From NCBI GenBank assembly GCA_027596075.1, contig JADGJC010000001.1, positions 254,796-318,795 on the forward strand: a stretch of 64,000 nt of DNA, read 5' to 3'. Below the pieces are notes generated by a model. It searched no databases. It was not told the origin of the DNA and worked only from the letters and a program-made list of their open reading frames with translations. A program made the position numbers and the translations under genes. The DNA is from Rhizophlyctis rosea (Eukaryota > Chytridiomycota > Chytridiomycetes > Rhizophlyctidales > Rhizophlyctidaceae). Position 1 is the first letter of the stretch. Every line of letters starts with the position of its first letter. Below are positions 1 through 13,002 of the stretch, one piece after another.

Positions 1-3000
1 GCATAAATTGCTTGCTTAATGGCGAAGAAGACCGACGCTCCCAAAAACAGTGGAGGCTCCCCAACGGCTTTGCTCGAATGAATAGCTCTTGGGTTAGTCG
101 CACCTTTGACGAACCGGACGCGTAAGTCGGTGGGAACATCCCGGAATCCAGGGATTTTGTATGCGCCAGGACCGCGCGTGAAGAGGAAGCCAGTAGAAGG
201 CGACACTAATGGCTCTTCAATGGTTGACCAACCCATTCCCTGTGTGAATGCTCCCTCGATCTGCACAACGTGATATTAGTAGGAACCTATGTGGTTCATT
301 ATGCAATTCTCTCAACTCACTTGACCAATATCGATAGCGGGATTCAAACTTTTTCCAATGTCCATCACAATGTCCGCTCGTCGCACGACATGATCGCCAG
401 TCAACGCATCTACTTCCACTTCGGCAACGGCTGCACCGTAAGTGAAGTAGTTGTACATTCTCCCCTTGTTCGTCGCCCAGTCATAGCCCAAATCCGGCGT
501 CTTGTAAAAGCCATTGGCGGCAAGGTTCACGCGATCCTTGTACGCTTTCTCAATCAGCTGCAAAGTTTGCGTTCAAAAATTGGTACCTTTGCGTCGTCAT
601 TCAATGCATGTGGATGTAACGTACCTCTTCCCAAGTGAGCTGGGGCTCTGCTTCACGGTACGGCTTCAAGCGTTCGTTGATTTGATTACAAGCGTCCAAC
701 ACGGCGGCGCCGTTCATATCTATATGATGAAGTATAAGGCAAAAGTTGCAACACATTGCACACCCTATGGAGGTACCAACCTGAAGACACAGACGCGGCT
801 GTTGCACTGGTATTTGGTACTTTGTCCGTGCTCGTCTCCGATAAATGCACCTCCGAAAGCGGGATTCCAAAAGCGTGCGCAGCAACTTGAACCACTGTAC
901 AAGAACATGAGCAACTATTTGGCAAATGATATCAACGTCCATCCTTACTCTTAGTATGCAATCCTTGGCCCATTTCCGTTCCCCCGTGCGTAATCAAGAC
1001 CGAACCATCAACGTAAACAAGAACGAGCGCGCCGGCTTGATTCAGCCAACGAGCAGTGAAAGAAAGTCCAAACTTCGTCGGCATGGCGGCGATACCCCGT
1101 TTCCGATATTTGTGTTTCTCGTTGAATTGAGCTACTTCAACTTTTCGTTGCCTGAATTGAAAGTTTGTGTCAGAAACGGCCCACAGCATGCAATTATCTT
1201 CAATGCAACTTACTCAAAGTCACTGGTTCGCAATGTATCCTCCCACATCCGATCTAGATAGACATTCTCCATCGGCTGATTGAAATGTGTAAGTTGATCG
1301 CACTTATAAAAGTTCAAGCGCATGACGTCCTCGACGGGCTTTTTGAGGTATGTGGCGATGTGGTTGATGTACTGCTCGGCAACCATCATGCCTTGTGGCC
1401 CTCCAAAACCACGGAACGCTGTATTGGAGGGAAGATTCGTCTTACAGATGCGTCCTGTCATTCTGACATTCGGGGTATGGTAACAGTTGTCCGCATGACA
1501 TAGGGCACGTTCAAGAACGGCTGGAGGAAATGATATAAGCCAACAGTCAACATATCCCCGAACTTCGTGCAATACTTACAGTGCGAGAGATCCATTGAAA
1601 ACCCGCCATTGGAATAGAGCTACAGGCAAATCATTGAAATCAGCAGAAGTCTGATGCAGCTCTCGGCCGTCGGTAACTCACATCTAATTCCAATGACACA
1701 AGCTTCCCCTCATCCGTAAAGCCGACTTTGTATTCGCCACGGAAAGGATGGCGTTGCCCTGACATGGCCATGTCTTCCTCTCGCGTCAGCATACAGCGTA
1801 CTGGCCGACCAAGCTTCTTTGCAGCAATCGCGACAGCAAGAGACAAAGGCACCGAACGAGACTCCTTGCCTGCAGGAAGATGTTCAACCACTGTGGAAAG
1901 CGCTCACTACCAAATCGAGCAATACCTCCAAATCCGCCGCCCATGCGCTTGACTTTGCATACAACTCGGTTCGATGGAATCCCCAAGGTGTGAGCAACGA
2001 AATGCTGCTCAAAATGTCAAATTGAACACAAATCGGCAAATCATCCAAGTATCATAACACACCTGTGTTTCAGTCGGGTTTTGCGTACTAGCGTAAATCA
2101 ACATCTCATCATCTTCCTTCGACGGAACGGCGATGGAGCAATTTGTTTCCAAATAGAAGTGCTCCTGCGCGCTCATCCGAGCAACGCCTTCCAAGACATG
2201 CGTAGCCGCACTCAGAGGAACCGCCTCCCCAACCACCCCCCCCTCCTGTGCCGTGTACTCCCCAGTCCGAATCGACCGAGTGAATTCGAAGAACGAGTTC
2301 GCAGCTATGGCGTCCTCAATCGAGATGATAAGCGGATGAATAGGTTCATAAGCAACCTAGAAGATGATCAGATGCCGATATAAAGCCCGCCTCAAAACAG
2401 GCGTGGCCAACCTGCACCAGCTTCGCCGCTCTGGTAGCCTGCCCTGCACTCTCCGCGACAATCAACCCAATCGCCTGGCCGCAGTAGTGAACTTCCCTCG
2501 TAGCGAAGATTTCCTCATCTGTTGCATTCTGTAATTAGAAACTGAAGTAAGACATCTGACAGAAGAAACTAACCTCGAACGACAGGTCCAATGATATTCC
2601 GATTGTGATGTTCGTCTGGCTTCCAACCCGGAATATCTTCTGCGGAAATGTAGGCCACGACCCCTTCCAATTTCAACGCCGCCGAGGGGTCCACACTCCT
2701 TCCTTTCCATTAGCTTTTGATTTGGAGCATCATTGATCACGTAAGATATACCTGATGTAAGCGTGCGCCTGAGAACTCAAAACCAGCGCTCCGTGCAGCT
2801 CGCCTGCTAATGGCGGCATATCGTCGATGTAGACTGCTTCCCCGGTACATTGTTTCAATGCAGAAAGGTGTGTAGTTGTTGCGCCAACAAGCGCGCCGGG
2901 CGCCCCATCTTCGTACTCCTGCACGCCGCTACTCAATGGGCGAGGAATATCTTCCATCCCGCTCGTCTCCCGCTCCGGCACCAACTTGACAGATGGAGCG

Positions 3001-5245
3001 AACTTTTCCAGTTGGCGGGATATGTGGAGTATAAATTTCTGGAACAGGGATAGCGCCAGTACACGTCGATAATGGATCATGCCGCCAGGTGACGATAGCG
3101 TCAAGGGGAGATCTTCAATTAAGTGCTTCGCTGCTTCTTCCATCATCTCCTTCGACCACTTCTGACCGATGCATTGCTCGGCTGTCAGCGGGGCGCTCAT
3201 TGTAGTCGGACCCATCCCACCGAATGCAAAGGAAGCATCCTTGACCACCCAAGTCTCAGGGTCCACCGACTCCAAAGTAACGCTCAGTCCGGCGTTGACG
3301 ATTGTTATGTCGTCATCCTTTCTCTTGGACTGCTTATACGCTTTGATGAATTGGGTGGGGCCGGAAAACGGGACATCTACAGCCTCGTCAGGGAATCTAG
3401 ATTGAAGGAGGAGACGACTGAACATAACTTACAAACGGAAACAATAACTTCCGAAGCTTGCAAAGCTGTTCTCCGATATCCAAGGAAGAACTCGCGGATG
3501 AGGACTTCCCGAATACCGCCTTTCAGCGACTGTAGCTGAAGGATAGCGCCCTATATTTCATGACACAAGTCAATGCCCAGATCTAGTAACCTGAAATCAC
3601 TGAGTTACATACACTGGCCATAAGAACGGGGTTCAAATCTGAAGTCGGACTAGCAGTGACAATGTTCCCCGCCAAGCAAGCAACATTCCGAATTTGACTG
3701 CCGGCGAAAAACCGTAGATTATCCAACAAAGCTACGAAACCGCGGACCCGGTTGGGCTGCCATTGAAGTGATGTGAGCACGAGCCATCAACGAAAACATT
3801 CTCCATATGAATGCCAATTCACCTCATGTTTTTTACATAACGCCTCCAACGATTGTTGAAGGTTGGTCAAGGTGATCGACCCGCCGAATCGGACCCCATT
3901 GTCTAATGAATGAGTTTGATTGATATGCACATCTTGAACTACCTCTCGAGTTAATATCTCATACCACTCTCCGACACAGCCTTCAACTCCACAACATCCG
4001 CTACGCTGACAAGAACTGGGTATTTGGCATTTTTGAAGTTCATTTCGATCGACACTTCCGTGCTTCCGTGCACCATCTTGGCTTCTGGGTTGAAGTCCTG
4101 GTTTTGACTGATGAGATGTGTATCCATGTCGACAAATGATGGATGTAAACTACCATTATCGTGAGTACTTGATCCAAGGTTGTCGCATGGTACCAAGCCG
4201 CGCGATCGGTCTTGAATGAATAAGCAATGGCAGCTTGCCGGCTCTTGTGCCGTTGCAGAAGATCCGATGGAAAAGGTATGTCCTTTTCGGCAAGCTGATC
4301 TCACTTGAGACACTGCATTCGACGGCTAATGTCCAGATAGATCACACCTTTGTGCCCTTTGCAATATCTTCAATATCAGCTCCATGTTTCACAATTGAGC
4401 AAGTTCCATTCGCTCGCTTTTCTGTGCACTGAAGGCATCATGAAAGTGAGCGGAGTCAACAATGGCAGGATGGCGATTCGGAGTGTACCTCATCTGGAGC
4501 GCATCCGACCGCGCATTCATGTTCATCCTGCTTGATTGCGAACTGCAAATGAAAGAAATGAATAGGTTTAAGCCATGCCTCAAATGCGTCAAGCTCGTCT
4601 GATGCTCATCCTTTAGAATACCTTTTGGGCGCCGTCAATGATGGGACGATACCCTGTGCATCTGCACAGGTTCCCATCGAAAGCTTCGTTGACATCATGT
4701 GGCGATGGGTTTGGATTTGTCTTTGTTAATGTGTATAAGGACATGACAATGCCGGGTGTGCAAAATCCGCATTGGGACCCATGAATCTTTGCAATGACTT
4801 CCTGCGTGGGGTGTGGAGCTTTGGCGGTTCCGATCCCTTCTATTGTGATGACATGTTTTCCGTCCATCGAGCAAGCCAGGGCGAGGCAAGAGTTGATCGC
4901 ATGATGGCTGTTTCAAGATAGTATGATATGAGTTTGAGTTTTAACCCAACTGTCTGTAATGAAGGCAACCGCTTACACCACGGAGCGTGTACTGTAATCA
5001 AATGAAGATACTGTGACGGTGCAGCTGCCGCAACCGCCTTCTCCGCAGCCCAATTTTGTGCCCGTCAACCCATGTCTTCTTAGGAAGGATATCAAGGTTT
5101 CCTGTGGGTCGGGGTTTCTTTCCACTATGCGTGAATTGTTCACCCAGACTTCGAGAGCGGGCTTAGGTTGCACGATGGTTATTTGTGAAGGGGATTGTGA
5201 GGGTTCTGCATGATCTGTGTAATGATGATTGAGAGGTGGTGTCAT
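1..5245 (-). CDS. Xanthine dehydrogenase, 3' end cut by window edge
   Basis: Molybdenum hydroxylase that oxidises hypoxanthine and xanthine to urate in purine catabolism, acting in the cytosol or peroxisome. The first exon carries the plant-type 2Fe-2S motif [11 protein letters not shown]. The next carries the second cluster motifs CGFCTPG and [11 protein letters not shown]-domain segments follow ([10 protein letters not shown], and [15 protein letters not shown] near 3690), then molybdopterin-domain motifs [19 protein letters not shown] and MGQGLHTK. At the window edge the reverse strand reads [13 protein letters not shown], which contains the conserved catalytic Glu, so only the last few dozen residues are missing. 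The ATG at 5245 (MTPPLNHH) is the first in frame. The coding sequence is broken by many short introns and I did not resolve every junction. The family is very sure; xanthine dehydrogenase rather than aldehyde oxidase is favoured by overall resemblance. Confidence 0.93.
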
Positions 5246-5983
5246 ATTGTTTCGAGTTTGTAATGACGGGTAATGGAAGGGCAGAGATGAGATGAGGGAT
5301 ACGCTGGTTTTAAAAGCAATCCTTGGTTGGGGCGAGATTAATGGGAGACTCCTCAAACGCGCGTGACCCGTGCCACATGGGACCAGGATGGAGATGGGTC
5401 CTGGGGCTCATCATATTTAGCCTTTTGTGAAAGGTCCTAGTCGCCAGGGTCCACAAGGGATAAACAAATCCAAGAATACGCGGCTATCCCCCGATTCTGT
5501 AAATATATTCATCATCCAACATTGAACCATAATTGCAATAACCAAATCCACAGCTAGATACGTATATGGTCAATTTATCTCTGGTTGACGGATGAATACT
5601 ATTATGCACAAAGGTGATTTGGTGGCATAGATGTTTCAAGGAAAATCATTGGAATGAGAAGACCCTCTCCAAGACGGTAGTCTATCAACTGGTGGATATG
5701 ATTTCATATGCAAATATGGAATGAGAGCCTGTGACACATCTTCGACAAGTTTGAAAGGCAGCAACCAACAAAGATGCGATTCCATCTGCTACTTGTCAGT
5801 TATGTAAATTCATAATGTTGTAAGATTATACAAGAAAAGTAAAGACCTACACAAAAATTTGAGAACATAGAAAACCTGACAAGTTCGGCCCGGGACCAAA
5901 GAGGCTATGTACAAAACACTTCACATGAGGTAGCTATTAACTGAATACGGACTACTATGAAAGCAACTGATGATTGAAGGCAG
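5246..5983. other. Intergenic, no gene seen
   Basis: AT-richer stretch between the start of the xanthine dehydrogenase gene and the end of the F-box gene. It should hold the promoter of the former and the 3' region of the latter. No coding-like frame or RNA gene was recognised. Confidence 0.5.
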
Positions 5984-7732
5984 TCATCCCCCTCCGGTGT
6001 CGATCTGGTCTCGCCACCATATCGACATCCTCTTGACCCACGTCTTGACGCTTGGACTTGTTTGACGTGTGCTCCGTGAACTATTCCGCCTTCCAAGACC
6101 CATCACTATCATAGGCAGTACTTCCCCCAACATTTCCCTTGCTTCCCCCAAGAACAACAAGGCATCTTCAGGCGGCCGTGTAATCCGGAAAGCCCCACCA
6201 CGAGCCCCGCCTTCCAATTGAGTGGTCCGCATACGATGATCCCATTCTTCATTCCCGACGACCTCCTCCTGCAATGCCCGTGCCCATCCCTCCCGTTCTT
6301 CATCGGTCAAGGTGTCCTCCTGCAGTTCCTGAGAAACTTGAGCTCTCAAGGCTCGCAGCAGGTGTAAGGCGTTGGCGGTCATATCGCGGTGGAGGACTCG
6401 ACAGGCAAGGATTTTGACGTGACGTGGGTGGAACTGCACCCCGGCTTCGAGAAAGGTATCATGAACGGCGTGGAGGTCCCGATCCGCGGAGGCTCGACTG
6501 AGTGCATCATCGAAGCAGGCCAAAGTGAAGTGATGTTCCGGACCGTATGTCTTTAAAACCCACCGCCACACGGGACAAGGATTGGCCTTCATGTAGCAAC
6601 GCGTTGCAGGGAATTCAGCACGTCCGCCGTTGGGTAGAGGGTCATCTTCGGGATGGGTAAAGAGAGCTCGAGCAATCACATCTTCCGAAATATTGAACAC
6701 CCGCATAAGGTAATCCGCCGACTCCGGTACCCAGTTCCATCCCCGTCCATTCGCCGGCCCAAACATGTCAACAATAGTGTCCTCCGCAAACCCTTGCAGC
6801 TCATCATCTGGTATCCGTCTACGGAGGGCATCTAACGTACTCGGCCTAGCCATCTGCAACCCCTTCTTGATAGCCGTAGGAGACAGCCGGAACCCATTCT
6901 GGATATACTCCTGAAGAGTTTCATCCGACACATCCGCCCGCCACAACACCCGCTCCATGACTTGGTCATTCACAGACGACAGGTCCAGTCCATTCCGAAC
7001 GAGGTCTGCAACGAGCGACATGTCGAGTTTGGTTATGAGGTATACGGTTTCATCTATGGGTGATCCGGCACCACGAACGGGAACGAATTGGAAGGAATTG
7101 AGGAGGAGGCGGATACTGTCGACGGTAGGGGCATTTGAAGGGGAGGAGGATCCATATAGAAGTCGCTCAAAGCGTGCAACGTCCTTGCATATGGAGAAAT
7201 GCAGTGTCAAACTCTCATTCAATTTCCAAAAGCAAAGCGAAGCCTACTTACATCTTCTTTGAAGTCCGCAGTCTGACCATAGATCCGAAATCCCTCACTG
7301 ATGAAGAATACAAACAGAGCAATTGGAACAGCTTTCTTTCCTCGATCTTGTCGATGATACTATGTCACCGTCAGAACATCAGCAACATTATTGACATGGT
7401 TTTGACATCAACTTCACTCGACATACCTCCTTATCCACCAACTGCACCAAAAACCGCGGCAACCATGCTCCCCGCCTAATCATAAGCTTCCCAACATCCG
7501 GCGTCAACGCCAACCGGTGAAAGCGGAAAGCATAATATAATGCCAACTGTTTACCGTACTTCCGGAGAAAGTACAGTCCGCGAGCATGGGGGTCGGAGGC
7601 TACCACATTGAAGGCACGAGATGTGGCAGCGAACTTTTGCGGTGAGGTGGTATCGAGGTGAGAGAATATGCGGCACCATATTTCATGAGGACAATATGGG
7701 AGCACAAGGGTATCGAGGCGGTAGGATTGCAT
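5984..7732 (-). CDS. F-box-like protein with helical repeat-like C-terminus
   Basis: Predicted exons on the reverse strand are 7732-7427, 7359-7252 and 7183-5984, giving 537 residues in frame with GT-AG introns. Residues about 12-45 (LPYCPHEIWCRIFSHLD, then a conserved Arg/Ala-rich helix) look like an F-box, which would bind Skp1 in an SCF ubiquitin ligase. The rest is mostly helical and lacks WD or Leu-rich repeat signatures. Its pattern of short units (for example DVSDETLQEYIQNGFRLSP) suggests degenerate helical repeats that could bind substrate. Domain assignment rests on the N-terminus only, so the target is unknown. It sits upstream of a second F-box gene in the same orientation, but the two proteins differ outside the F-box. 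Confidence 0.7.
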
Positions 7733-8811
7733 TGTGGCGAATGAGGACGTGTGATATGAGGTACTGGTGACGATGAGGGATCAAAGTGGAGCGTGTAAGC
7801 ACGTTTGCGCTCCCAGTAGTTATCGACTGAGGTGGGTAAGGTGGGAGGTTGTTGGTAAGGTATGTGGTAAAGGTGATGCGGAAAAGAGGGTGTTGCGCAA
7901 TTTGGCTCGCTAGCACGCACTCGTTTGACAGGTAGTAGAGGTTATGAGGGCGTAAAGTCCGATCTGGGACGAAAAGTTACAATTGTCAACCATTTGCCCC
8001 CGGATCAATATTGAACATTGGGGGAAGAGCAAAACAAGGGCAGCTGCCGGTGATGGAGCCATAATAATGACTTTTGCAACACATCGGGTACATGTTTGAA
8101 AGTCATATGAACGGAGAAGAGTGAATTTGCAAAGCTAATCGATTTTGGGGCGCTGCGAAAATGGGCGATATACACTCTCCACACCTTCCCAAGGATTTCA
8201 TATAATCGTACCTGCGGCATAGACAGTATGATTTTGATTGCATCGGGAAACGGACCGTAGACTGCGAATGACAACAGTGCGCACTTTGAGAAGCCTGAGA
8301 AGCCATACACACTCGTTCCAATATTGCAGGACGCACCGAGTCGGCAGGAGAGATATTATGCTATTCAATGCGCAAGCACATCACATGCATGCACACTTAT
8401 CATTATGAAAAGGCATCACAGGCTTAAATATATTAATTCATTGTTTCTTCATCACCATGCACAGATCGTGCAGGGAAAAAGACCAAAAGCGGGCCTGCGT
8501 CCTCAGACCCCTCACTTTCAGCTTGGCAATTTCACCTCCGAGATTGCTTGAGACGCGTTGCGTGTGTGGTGTTACCTTTGTGCAACTTGCGTCCGGGCAA
8601 TTGGACACTGGTGAAGGGATGAGATTACGTACACTCAGGGTCTTACAAGTTTGCAAAAACGGTTGTTGTGCAGTATTTACATAAAGCTAACTTCAACAGA
8701 ACGAAGCTAGGAGAACGTATGCGACTATCTGATGCAACTCTGAGAAAAAAAAATTACTCGCTATACACTGTGACGCCTAACCGCTTGCAGCTACGATCCA
8801 ATCAAAACCAG
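7733..8811. other. Intergenic, no gene seen
   Basis: About 1.1 kb between the two F-box genes, presumably the promoter of the left one and the 3' region of the right one. Several short open frames exist on both strands, but none shows a recognisable domain or clear splice continuity. Confidence 0.45.
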
Positions 8812-10744
8812 CTAGAGACGACCAATTTTCTCCACGCTTCCCTCCCGATACGCCAACCACGTCGGCATGATCTTGCATCTTGGCGTAGAACCCTTCTTCG
8901 GATCCTCCTCCTTATCCAAAAACTCCACCTCCCTATCCACAGGATGTGCACTGAAATCAAACAGCACCATATCTCCATTCGCAAACCCAACTGCCAAGGT
9001 CTCCGCCGGACCCCAGTGCGACAACGCCATGGACGTAATGAAGGTGTTTTGCTCCGCCATACAGCTGTCTTCGAGGCTGTAAAGGATGTTCATCGCGAGG
9101 AGGTCGAAGACGTATACGCGGCCGGCGGGTCCTGGTGTGGAGGCGAAGAGAAGGCGGTTCGTCATTTGGAGGAGAGGTCTGTAGGTCTTCGGATAGGAGA
9201 TGACCTCGTCGAAATGGCTGAAGGTATGGAGGTGGGAATCCGGGAAAAGGCTGTGGATTTGGATGGTATTGTACGGGATGGTATAAACTGCCAGAAGGTT
9301 GCCTTTCAACGCCATTGTTTCGACATCCTGGGCGATATGATTTAAGTTCTGACCTAAAGTCACTTTGCTGTCTGAGAGCATATGCACGTACCTCTCCCGT
9401 ATGAACTAGTCCCTTACATAACCCAATCCCCATATCCCAGATGTACACTACCCCTTCCAAAGCCGTGCAGACCAATGGCCCATCCGTTGCAACGCAAGTC
9501 AAAGGCTGATACTGCCCCCATAATTCGCTGGGGTCCCGACAGCAGAGACCAAGAGCGTCCTTCTTCGTGCGATCGTGCAGGTTGTGCATCCATACGCGGT
9601 CCCCAGGGAACAGCGAAGAGGTGACGAGCGTCTGGTATTCGTGAGACAGCGCCGAGTCGAAAACGGGGGACGAGTGTTCATTTAGCTGCTTGTTCTTGAC
9701 ATGCAGATTCGGAAGCCGAACCGTCTGCAAATGAGACTTTCCACGAAGTCCGTCAGCTTGGAAGATAGTACATAGAGAAGGGCCATGGTGGCGAGCGGGA
9801 GGGGTGTCGTACATGTTTGCGGGAGGCAATAGGAATGTTTTCGACTGAGGGCAAGGACTGGCATCGTCAGAAAGTCGTTGATCTTCTGCAGGTAGCGCGA
9901 AATGAAAGGTCTTGGTGAGCGCAGTTGGATCGGGTTGGCGTGGAATGACGGACGTGCGACAGGGGTATAGGAAGTTGCATTTTGGCTCGTCACTGATCAG
10001 TGTTGTGAAGAAGGAACCGCGTAGTTGGAGGTAGCTGATGGTGCACCGCTGTGTTTGTTTATTAAATGAGATGGTTTGTTTACAAATGAAGATGTTTACA
10101 TGGTGTCCAATCCGAGTTCCAACTACCTTTCTCCAGCTTGTCTGCCGAAGTGACTCGCAAATCTCCACGTTCAATGCATTTTCAAATTCGCGTTCATAGA
10201 TTTCGTGCCAAACGTTGACGTCCACCATGGGTTGATCTTCAAGTAGGGCTTTCCAAGCATGCGACAAACCGATACAGCGCACGATTGTGGCGAGGTCAAG
10301 GTGTTTGAGGATTTGCAGCAAAATGACCGGAGTGAGACTGCATCAAACAGATGGGACATGATGAGCACAGTTTGCCAAGAATGCTCAACAATTGCATATT
10401 CACCGTTGAAAGTCACCGAGGCCAGCCGTTGATAGAGCTGGGTTGTCAACGGTCGTCGAAATCTCCGGAAGTGGTTGGACTTCGACCTCCTTCTCGTCTT
10501 TCGCTTCTGGCCCCTTCTTCTTGCGTCCCGGCTTCCTCCCCGGCTTTTTGCGAATCTTCAAGGGCTTGTGCTCATCTTCCAGCTTGGCAATGTGACTTAA
10601 CCTTCTGGATCGTCTTTGATGGAGTGCTTCGGGCGAGGGAGGTGGAGTTGGGGGTTGGTCGGCAAGTGTGGAGGCAAGAGTCACGGGAGGTGGAGACGCA
10701 AAACCGTTTGTGCTGACTGAGAGCTGTCTTGCTCGTGGGGACAT
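8812..10744 (-). CDS. F-box protein with WD/beta-propeller-like C-terminal half
   Basis: Exons 10744-10404, 10337-10127, 10048-9392 and 9348-8812 join in frame to 581 residues. The first 100 residues are low complexity, with a basic AT-hook-like stretch (KKPGRKPGRKKKG) that may bind DNA or act as a nuclear signal. An F-box follows at about residues 114-150 (LTPVILLQILKHLDLATIVRC). The C-terminal half has spaced beta-propeller-like segments ending in hydrophobic-W/D pairs (GVVYIWDMGIG, GRVYVFDLLAM, GDMVLFDFSAHP). The layout suggests an SCF substrate receptor, possibly nuclear. WD repeats are weak by eye, so the blade number is unclear. The intron between exons 1 and 2 splits an Arg codon just before the F-box. 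Confidence 0.75.
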
Positions 10745-11957
10745 GTTGACGAACTATCTGAGCTGAGAAAAGAATGTATCAGTTGACTATCGATGAAAAT
10801 GAGAAAGTTCGTGGTGAACAATGAAGATAATGTACGAACCCTATGCTCCCTGTGTCAATATATAAACGGAGATCACTTTGCATTGAGAGGGGCGGCGCCC
10901 GATGGACTGCCAATACCATACACGATTGATGCATTGTAGGCAGCTTCGACTAACCAAATGATGTGTTGCTGGAAATCGACAGAAGTTTGCTCCGCGCCAC
11001 CGCGTATTGATGCAATTGATCCTTTTGATGAAACATCCCAGTAAAACTGAAACCGCGAAAAATCCATTAGCGAGAAGGTGTGGCAACGCAGTTCAATCAA
11101 TCAAAAACAACATCATAGACGGTGACCACGCCCGCCACATCAGCATGACTACTTGTTGGAACATTGACGACTCCAACTACTCCACATGATCTCGCCCCTT
11201 TCCTTGACCTTCAAGATTACGTAACATTTCATTCCCAAACTCGATTGAATTGAATGTACTTTTGGTGTGGTTCATCACTACTTTTCATCAACCACTCACT
11301 ATGTCGATACCGGCAACTCCAAAAGTATTGAGTACAGCAACTTTGAGCGTATATTTTAGATGACATCACTATTGGAGGGTCTGCAACATGTAAAGTTAGC
11401 CGGGTGAATCCGACGAATCTTCGCTTTACGCATAGTAATTTCTATGAGCCCCACTGTAAACATCTATCAAACATCGGTGTGAGGTTTCTAAGATCTGTGA
11501 GTAATGACACCATTGACCCTCGCATTTGTGAGGTGGGTAATTTGTCGTTTGCATATGTTTACTATGTTTGTGGGACCACATTGCGTAGATTCATAGCCAA
11601 ACGTCTTTCAACCTATGATGTTCCTTCATGAATGTCGACTGTCTCATACAAAGCTTACCCATATGACTTTCAGATAGCGGAGAAGTCGAAGTCTCCATCC
11701 GTGCACTTGAACTATGCAACCATGTAAATAAATATGGAAGGAGGGAGACAGGGTTCTCGACCGTCCCCCGGGCCAAGTGGCTTTGACAACGCATCAGCCA
11801 AAAATGAAAAATTGTGGCAGGATACAAGGGCGCGGTGATGCGCGAAAGCCCCTGATCCAAGATCTGGAGATGTGAAGCACATATAAAGACACAGAAATGG
11901 GCTTCCGTCCTCTCGACTTCCCTTTGCTTCGCTATTCACCAGACAAGTACAATCATC
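10745..11957. other. Divergent intergenic region
   Basis: About 1.2 kb between the divergently transcribed F-box/WD gene and the LPMO-like gene. It must hold both promoters. A 75-codon frame on the reverse strand (11100-10873) looks mildly protein-like but has no recognisable domain and no clear exon partners. Apart from a TATA-like box near the LPMO-like gene, nothing else was identified. Confidence 0.45.
11882..11887 (+). promoter_or_regulatory. TATA-like box upstream of LPMO-like gene
   Basis: TATAAA lies 71 nt upstream of the ATG at 11958, a plausible distance for a fungal core promoter. No transcript start is known, so this is inference from position and sequence. Confidence 0.4.
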
Positions 11958-13002
11958 ATGCGGCCAACTGCGCTTGCACGCCTGCTCGTTACATACGCTC
12001 TCCTGGCATTGGAGAGCGCTAATGCTCACTCATTTATTACGAAACCGGTTCCCCGCGGATCAACTCCCATAGGTGGTGGTTGTGGTGCTGGGTTCGGCTG
12101 CAAAGGTACATCCCTTTCTTTGACTGCCGCAAGTTGACTTTGGGACTCACCACATTCCAGGTCCCTGCGACAGTCCGAAGTCTCATAGTTTATTCAACCA
12201 ACAGTAAGTACATAAATGAAACAGACAGATCATCCCCCTGATGCTTGGAGAGACTCCCCACTCATCCAATACATGAAAGCGGCACTGACTGACGCGAACT
12301 TGAATTTGCACCATCAGGTGGGTCACACCCCCTACGGTCGGCCGTGGTCAGAACCTCCCCATCGAATGGTTCCGCGCAAACCACCCAGGCGGCTTCGTTC
12401 GGCTTGCCATCGCTCCACTTGAAAACTCTGACGATTGGGCCGCTTTCAACAATGCAAAGGGCACCACTTTCTTCTGTTTTGAACGCGGATGTGGCCCAAC
12501 CGACACCACTAAGCCGAATGGACCCGGCGCCTCCACATGTTCCGGCCAATTCACTATCCCGAGCAACTTGAAAGACGGAAAGTACACCATCCAGTGGGCC
12601 TGGTTTGGAGGCGGGACGTTGTTTGGGGTGGAAACCTTGGGGTTTGCGGAGTACTACGCATGTACGGATGTCACGGTGAAGGGTGGAGCCACATATAGTT
12701 CCGCTCTACCACCAACAAAGTTTGCTGGTGGCGATTTCTCAACGGGGGCAAAGTCCGGGGTATGCAAATATTGGTCATCGAACAAGATCGGAGATTGCGC
12801 ATTGCCTGGGCAATATCCAAAATCCGAAATCGCCTGCAGCACCGGCCCATCTCGGACTGGAAAGCCCGTACCTTTCGCTGCCCACACAGGCCTGCCAAGC
12901 TCGTCCACCGCCGTCAAGGCGGTGTTGCCTGCAAGTGGGACGTCCTCCAAGACCAAAGTTGTTACCAAGGTGGTCATCAAGAAGAAGGCGAAGCATACTT
13001 AG
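11958..13002 (+). CDS. Secreted LPMO-like (copper monooxygenase-type) protein
   Basis: Exons 11958-12105, 12161-12203 and 12318-13002 join in frame to 291 residues. A signal peptide of about 23 residues ends in SANA, which would leave His as residue 1 of the mature protein (HSFITKPVPRGS). That is the hallmark of lytic polysaccharide monooxygenases, whose N-terminal His binds copper. The core contains NHPGGFVRLAIAP, a likely second brace His, then GKYTIQWAWFGGG and AEYYACTDVTVKG with a candidate axial Tyr. Such enzymes oxidatively cleave chitin or cellulose outside the cell. The tail is Ser/Lys-rich (KVVTKVVIKKKAK) with no carbohydrate-binding module. The pattern is closest in feel to AA11/chitin-binding-like families, but the family number cannot be fixed by eye. 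Confidence 0.75.

Noticed and set aside
8668..9345. 225-codon open frame on the + strand
   Set aside because: It lies antisense to the last exons of the F-box/WD gene, has Arg/His-rich composition typical of a shadow frame, and no domain.
10873..11100. Short protein-like frame on the reverse strand in the spacer
   Set aside because: No start context, no splice partners and no recognised domain; kept only as a note in the intergenic entry.
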